From Ruegeria sp. HKCCD4315 (GTDB lineage Bacteria > Pseudomonadota > Alphaproteobacteria > Rhodobacterales > Rhodobacteraceae): a stretch of DNA of 64,000 nt. A program made the translations under genes and the position numbers. Positions within the stretch are counted from its first letter, which is position 1; every line of letters begins with the position of its first letter. A model generated the notes under the pieces. It searched no databases, was not told the origin of the DNA, and saw nothing but the letters and a program-made list of their open reading frames with translations. Below, one piece after another: positions 60,351 to 64,000 of the stretch. Location of the stretch: positions 833,373 to 897,372 of the forward strand of contig NZ_WVRN01000002.1 of assembly GCF_013112245.1 (NCBI RefSeq), in the 5' to 3' direction.

Positions 60351-61514
60351 CTAACCTGCAGTGCCGGTTTCTTTTTCATACCGTTCCGTGGCTTCAGCAA
60401 CTGCCTTCAGTTGCTTCTCTGCCAACCCATCACGGCGCGCTTGCGCGCGGTCTGCGGCTGCCTGCAAACCGCCACCGGAAGACTGGAAATGCGGCATGAC
60501 TTCGCGCGCAAAAAGCTCAAAGCTTTTTGACGTAGCCGCCTTGTTCGCCCAGTTATGCGCAAGCGTCAGGTAAGCGCCGAACCCGCCATTGCTTTGTTCG
60601 ACAAGTTCGTTGATCTGCTTGACCATCATTTCGGGCGTGCCGATCACACCGAGACCACCATTCACGAAATCAATCATCTCATCCAGATTGCCACCTTCGA
60701 CGGCCATCTGTGGGAAGGCTGCCACGTTCTGGAAATACCTGAACCATTGGGTCATTCCGTATTTCACATCTTCGCGGGCCTGTTCTTCGGTTTCCGCAAG
60801 GTGCATCAACCCGACCAGCCGCCATTTCGCGCGATCCGCGACCTGACCATATTCTGCCGCTGCCTGTTCTTGAATGGTCCAGTGATGTGCAAGAACATCC
60901 ATGCCCACGGCAACGGTTGCGCCCAATGACAACAGACCAGCCCCGTAGCGCCCAGCCAGTTTAGCTCCGGAAGGCGAGGCCACAGCAGCAACAGCCAGAT
61001 CGAACAACGGATCGGAATACGGTCGCAGATGCACCCGCGCATCTTTCAACGTCAGTCGGTCAGACTGGTAGTTGATCGGCTCGTCCGTCGTCAGCAGTTT
61101 ATAGGCAATATCAATGTATTCCTCAAAGATCGGGCGCATCTGCTGAGGTTCGAGGCCAAGCATGGATGCATCCGTAGGCAAGGCACCCGGCCCCATACCG
61201 AACATCACGCGCCCACGCGTGAGATGATCCAGCAGAACCATGCGCTCTACCGTCCATAGGGGGTTGTGATAGGGCATCGACACGACGCCTGTCCCCAGTT
61301 TGATGCGCTGGGTGCGCTCGGCGGCGGCCATGATGAAAATCTCAGGGGATGCGATGATCTCGCTACCGGCGGAATGATGTTCCCCGATCCACGCCTCATC
61401 ATAGCCCAGCGTGTCCAGATGCTGGAGCAGTTCAAGATCGTCTTCCAGTGAAATCGTTGGGTTATGCCCCGGCGCGTGAAACGGAGCCATGAAAATCCCG
61501 AAGTTCATCCGCAT
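60351..61514 (-). CDS. LLM-class flavin-dependent monooxygenase (limonene/alkanal monooxygenase-like)
   Basis: A 387-residue bacterial-luciferase-family monooxygenase. NFGIFMAPFHAPGHNPT opens the barrel, GYDEAWIGEHHSAGSEIIASPEIFI carries the substrate-side His-His, and LGTGVVSMPYHNP and LDHLTRGRVMFGMGPGALP are strongly conserved. The ATG at 61514 has GGAGG six bases upstream. It belongs to the LimB/LuxA-like group, distinct from the SsuD-type enzyme at 37007. It forms an operon with the flavin reductase downstream and is preceded by an AraC regulator on the same strand. Hydrophobic alcohols, aldehydes or terpenes are typical substrates, and none can be assigned. Confidence 0.88.
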   Translation of the reverse strand: MRMNFGIFMAPFHAPGHNPTISLEDDLELLQHLDTLGYDEAWIGEHHSAGSEIIASPEIFIMAAAERTQRIKLGTGVVSMPYHNPLWTVERMVLLDHLTRGRVMFGMGPGALPTDASMLGLEPQQMRPIFEEYIDIAYKLLTTDEPINYQSDRLTLKDARVHLRPYSDPLFDLAVAAVASPSGAKLAGRYGAGLLSLGATVAVGMDVLAHHWTIQEQAAAEYGQVADRAKWRLVGLMHLAETEEQAREDVKYGMTQWFRYFQNVAAFPQMAVEGGNLDEMIDFVNGGLGVIGTPEMMVKQINELVEQSNGGFGAYLTLAHNWANKAATSKSFELFAREVMPHFQSSGGGLQAAADRAQARRDGLAEKQLKAVAEATERYEKETGTAG

Positions 61515-61540
61515 AGGTATCCTCCCGTTAAGTCCATGCG

Positions 61541-61680
61541 GCGCTGCTTGCGCGCAGCGCACCTTACTGCCGCTGACGCGGGATCACCCGAAACGTCAGG
61601 GCACAGGATCCGCTAAGTCAATCAAGCTGGCCCGGCAAACTCTTGGAGGATTCTGTGAATTTCTTGCACAATCTTGCACA
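61541..61680. promoter_or_regulatory. Upstream region of the monooxygenase operon: hairpin and tandem 10-base repeats
   Basis: GCGCTGC (61541-61547) and GCAGCGC (61554-61560) form a perfect 7-base stem. Further upstream, TCTTGCACA occurs twice in direct repeat (61662-61670 and 61672-61680) with a 10-base period, one helical turn. Such spacing suits binding by the two helix-turn-helix units of the adjacent AraC-type regulator. Confidence 0.45.
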
Positions 61681-61724
61681 GGCTCGCGTTATCCCTGCCC
61701 TGCGAGTGGATCGGGAAAAACGGT

Positions 61725-62600
61725 TCACGTTCTGCGCAAAGATCCTGGTGTCACGCCCTTTATTTTCTTGAACACACGGTTCATGTGCGGTTGGTCATAA
61801 AACCCGCAATCCAAAGCGATGTTCTTTATGGGTTTGCGCGTGTTGCGCAATTGGGAAACCGCACGTTCCACCCGCTGCGTCAGGACATAATCGTGAAAGG
61901 AATGCCCGAAGGTCGATTTGAACTTGCGCATGAAATTCCAGTCCCCAAGACCCATTTCGGCCGCAGCTTGTTCGTAAGACAATTTCTCGCGCAACTGGTC
62001 CTGAACAAAAGCGACAACGCGGTTTGTTTCAGCGCGCGAGAGTTTGCCAAAACGTGCGGCAGATCCAAATCGGGTGTCAGCATATTTCCGCAGCAGTCTG
62101 ACCGACATCTCCCGTGCAGCCGCTTCGACGATCAAAGAGCCCCCAACACTGTTTTCTCCGACCTCGGTTTTGATAACCGAAACGCATCTGGAAATACCGG
62201 GGTCGCGTGCCTTCAAAGTATCCCGTAAGCGAATGTCGCGCACATCCTGTTCGTAGACTTCGTTGGCGACGCTCTCGACCAGTTCCGCGCTAAGATAGAC
62301 ATGAGATACTTCAACCGTTTCGGACCACGCCCATTCCGATCTGTCTGACTTATTCAAAAGTGTAAGATCACCCACTCCAAGGCTGTAGTCGCTCCAAGTG
62401 TTGCCCACTTTTCGCTGCACAGGTGTGCGGCCTTTGTCGTAGGCAATCACCAGAAAATCTTCCATTGGCGGCAGCTCGATTTCCATCCCAAGATGCCTGT
62501 AGCTTCGGTAATTGATGCCAGACCATCCGCGCCCGTCGCCACTGCCCAACAAATTTCCCGGTGCGTAGTCCGGGAGCTGTTTATAGGAAATTTCGCTCAT
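61725..62600 (-). CDS. AraC-family transcriptional regulator
   Basis: A 291-residue regulator with an N-terminal AraC-binding-like domain (about 1-185) and a C-terminal double helix-turn-helix (about 190-288). The latter includes YEQAAAEMGLGDWNFMRKFKSTFGHSFHDYVLTQRVERA in outline and IKNIALDCGFYDQPHMNRVFKKIKGVTPG. The ATG at 62600 has GGGAG upstream. It precedes the luciferase-like monooxygenase/flavin reductase genes on the same strand, 210 bases away, and probably activates them through the tandem repeats in that gap. Confidence 0.9.
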   Translation of the reverse strand: MSEISYKQLPDYAPGNLLGSGDGRGWSGINYRSYRHLGMEIELPPMEDFLVIAYDKGRTPVQRKVGNTWSDYSLGVGDLTLLNKSDRSEWAWSETVEVSHVYLSAELVESVANEVYEQDVRDIRLRDTLKARDPGISRCVSVIKTEVGENSVGGSLIVEAAAREMSVRLLRKYADTRFGSAARFGKLSRAETNRVVAFVQDQLREKLSYEQAAAEMGLGDWNFMRKFKSTFGHSFHDYVLTQRVERAVSQLRNTRKPIKNIALDCGFYDQPHMNRVFKKIKGVTPGSLRRT

Positions 62601-62659
62601 TCTCCCTTCCCCCTGAAGCTGAGCGCTCAAGGGCTCAACAGGCAATCGGTCGACAAACG

Positions 62660-62691
62660 TGTCAGGTCAGGCAACTGGTGGATACCTGACA
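62660..62691. repeat. Inverted repeat between araC-type gene and replication gene
   Basis: TGTCAGGT (62660-62667) and ACCTGACA (62684-62691) are perfect 8-base arms 16 bases apart. They lie in the 249-base gap upstream of the AraC gene and downstream of the replication gene. Either an operator or a terminator is possible; no T run follows. Confidence 0.4.
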
Positions 62692-62849
62692 AAGTAAACT
62701 ATGGCCCCTCGCGACCTGTCAAGTTCAGGCGCTACAAGCCGGGTCACCGTGAACCCGTCTTGTTGACGTACACTTTATCCACTTGGATCAGTCTTTCCCG
62801 TTCAGTGAAGGCTTTTGGTCAAGACCCGCTCACATCAGTCCGGCAGGCT

Positions 62850-63611
62850 TCACTCGGTTGATTCCACGCGCACAACTCTGACAGCGGGATCCACCCGGCT
62901 ATACGCCGCAAGCAAACGCTGGCTCCACTTTTGCGAGATGTAGTCGGCCATGAACCGCGACGGCGCATTAAGGGTCACAGACCCCCCTGCCCTTTCACCT
63001 TCGGACAGGTGCTGAAACCAACTGGCCCAAAGTTCAGGATCGCGACCGTGAAGAATCGACTGAACCTGTGACCATACATCACCCTCGCCAACTTCGCTGG
63101 TTGCAGGCTTGATTGCGAAAGGCACGATGTTTGTTTCCGCTTCAGGCTCATCTGTCATTCGCGCGTGGAAATCAGAACCTATGACCGGCCAGACCTCTTG
63201 CGTGTCGATCATGATCTGCTTGAGGTCAATTTCGTAAACGGCAACTCTGCCACGCGCCGCGGGTCTTTTGACCGTTACCCAGCCTAATGCGCGAAATTTG
63301 GACATTTCGCGCTTTACCGTCCTTTCGTTCACTGTCCAAAGGCGCGCAATTTCTTCACGCCCGATCGACAATTCATTGCTTCGCCAGTTATATCGGGTCG
63401 TAATCAAAGCAATGATGCGCAGGATACTGCGCTGTCGATGTTTGTCTCCGGACAACGCATGAACGGTCAGCGCAGAGAGTATATCATATTTCAAGGCCGC
63501 TGCATTACGCCCGACCGGTTTAGCCAGCTGCATACCCGTTCTCACCGCTTCATCTGCCTCAGACGGGTTTTCCCCGCCGTTTTCGCGCCGTTTGCCAACG
63601 CTTTTCGTCAT
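62850..63611 (-). CDS. DnaA-like plasmid replication initiator
   Basis: A 253-residue protein with a winged-helix region in the first half (LKYDILSALTVHAL; ELSIGREEIARLWTVNERTVKREMSKFRALGWVTVKRP in outline). The C-terminal 80 residues resemble the DnaA N-terminal domain (WSQVQSILHGRDPELWASWFQHL, then VTLNAPSRFMADYISQKWSQRLLAAY). No AAA+ ATPase domain or DnaA C-terminal domain is present, so it is not chromosomal DnaA. This matches the DnaA-like replicase type described for extrachromosomal elements of Rhodobacterales, alongside RepA, RepB and RepABC. Only a weak AGG site precedes the ATG. Upstream lies an untranslated region with short repeats. The partition genes are not in the window. Confidence 0.78.
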   Translation of the reverse strand: MTKSVGKRRENGGENPSEADEAVRTGMQLAKPVGRNAAALKYDILSALTVHALSGDKHRQRSILRIIALITTRYNWRSNELSIGREEIARLWTVNERTVKREMSKFRALGWVTVKRPAARGRVAVYEIDLKQIMIDTQEVWPVIGSDFHARMTDEPEAETNIVPFAIKPATSEVGEGDVWSQVQSILHGRDPELWASWFQHLSEGERAGGSVTLNAPSRFMADYISQKWSQRLLAAYSRVDPAVRVVRVESTE

Positions 63612-63724
63612 CTTGGCCTAATTAGCGTCCAAAGCTTCGATTCTGTCAAGAAGAGTCTGAATTCAGGCGAAATTTGCGCCCATTCCAATTCAAATTTAAA
63701 AAGAATCTGGTGAAGTATTGGTGA

Positions 63725-63803
63725 GGGGGGACATCTTGGTTGTCCCCTTATTTGCCCTTTGTGTCCCCCTATATATGGGTTTTGGGTCTAAGCTGTCCCC
63801 CTA
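63725..63803. repeat. TGTCCCC(C)TA repeats (candidate iterons)
   Basis: Three direct copies start at 63741, 63762 and 63794 (TGTCCCC followed by TTA, CTA and CTA), and an inverted copy, GGGGACA, lies at 63727-63733. Steps of 21 and 32 bases, near multiples of a helical turn, fit initiator-binding iterons. Confidence 0.55.
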
Positions 63804-63886
63804 AATACCGGGGTGTGAGGGTCTGTGTTCCATGTGGCGGCACGGTAGGTCTGCCGAATCGATTCCAACCCCTAAAGGCTTTGTTT

Positions 63887-63904
63887 TCTTACCCGTGGGT
63901 AAGA
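63887..63904. repeat. 18-base palindrome (candidate partition or initiator site)
   Basis: TCTTACCC (63887-63894), GT, GGGTAAGA (63897-63904): perfect 8-base arms around two bases. It may be a centromere-like parS site or an initiator/regulator site. A similar TACCC/GGGTA dyad occurs at 29170-29185. Confidence 0.45.
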
Positions 63905-64000
63905 TTACAGTCTCATCATATTTTCTTTTGCGTAAAGTGCAAATCGGTCGTAAATAGAAAACGAACAGAAATTTACGTTCCAAACAAAGAGACCCGAGGC

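Larger units (their letters stand above)
63612..64000. other. Putative plasmid origin region
   Basis: This stretch upstream of the replication initiator holds no supportable gene to the window's end. It contains an AT-rich segment (about 63680-63720), a cluster of TGTCCCC repeats and an 18-base palindrome, and further AT-rich sequence to 63960. This is the usual setting of an iteron-controlled origin. Confidence 0.55.

Noticed and set aside
63721..63810. CRISPR-like array
   Set aside because: Only three direct copies of a 7-10 base core with unequal short spacing; this fits plasmid iterons, not a CRISPR array.
1..64000. Insertion sequences, transposases, integrases or tRNA genes
   Set aside because: No transposase or integrase motifs, long terminal inverted repeats or cloverleaf sequences were noticed on either strand.

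Overview
The window reads as part of an accessory replicon (plasmid or chromid) of a Roseobacter-group alphaproteobacterium. The reasons are dense catabolic operons with TRAP, BCCT and ABC-type uptake proteins, a malyl-CoA lyase and malate thiokinase of the alphaproteobacterial serine-cycle type, and, at the right end (62850-64000), a DnaA-like plasmid replication initiator of the Rhodobacterales type. Upstream of that initiator lies an untranslated region with short TGTCCCC repeats and a long palindrome. No rRNA, tRNA, insertion sequence or CRISPR array was seen. Most start codons were chosen from Shine-Dalgarno spacing. Functions rest on reading motifs by eye, not on database searches.

Layout. 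(1) 1-5116: a leftward set of CitE-like lyase, MmgE/PrpD protein, FAS1/MaoC-like hydratase and family III CoA-transferase with a divergent LysR regulator, probably C5-dicarboxylate catabolism. (2) 5164-19419: a quaternary-amine (betaine) module. Leftward are a dimethylglycine dehydrogenase-like enzyme, an alcohol dehydrogenase, an enolase-superfamily epimerase like hydroxyproline-betaine epimerase, a class III aminotransferase, a ferredoxin reductase and a GlxA-type AraC regulator. Rightward are RpiR, a Rieske oxygenase, an aldehyde dehydrogenase, a BCCT transporter and a CMD protein. (3) 19523-22213: M20 amidohydrolase and diaminopropionate ammonia-lyase-like protein with a divergent Lrp regulator. 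(4) 22300-29842: a serine-cycle operon (sgaA-mtkA-mtkB-hprA-glyA-mcl1) with a divergent LuxR-type regulator and an array of inverted repeats between them.

(5) 29958-32554: TauD-like dioxygenase, di-heme peroxidase, Sel1 protein. (6) 32586-40089: TRAP transporter, flavin reductase, aldo/keto reductase and flavin-dependent monooxygenase in the order of the sulfoquinovose monooxygenase (sulfo-SMO) pathway, with a divergent GntR regulator and a Gfo/Idh/MocA protein that could be an NAD-dependent sulfoquinovosidase. (7) 40210-42225: DEAD-box RNA helicase. (8) 42380-51869: a catabolic group of unknown substrate (CocE hydrolase, RidA, creatininase-like, cytosine deaminase-like, FAD oxidase, TauD-like, orphan oligopeptide-type binding protein, DUF2165 protein). 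(9) 52025-58394: a hydroxyproline/D-amino acid pathway (proline racemase family, DadA-like dehydrogenase, DapA-like deaminase, P5C reductase-like protein, two SDRs, one with an internal deletion) and a GntR regulator. (10) 58456-62600: COG0523 GTPase behind a Zur-like box, then a flavin reductase/luciferase-like monooxygenase pair with an AraC regulator. (11) 62850-64000: replication region.

How the genes may work together: the betaine module would strip N-methyl groups, partly as methylene-tetrahydrofolate, and the serine-cycle operon could assimilate that C1 carbon. The demethylated product of a proline-type betaine would be proline or hydroxyproline, which cluster 9 could take further. The replicon looks specialised in osmolytes and sulfonated sugars from algae and plants.
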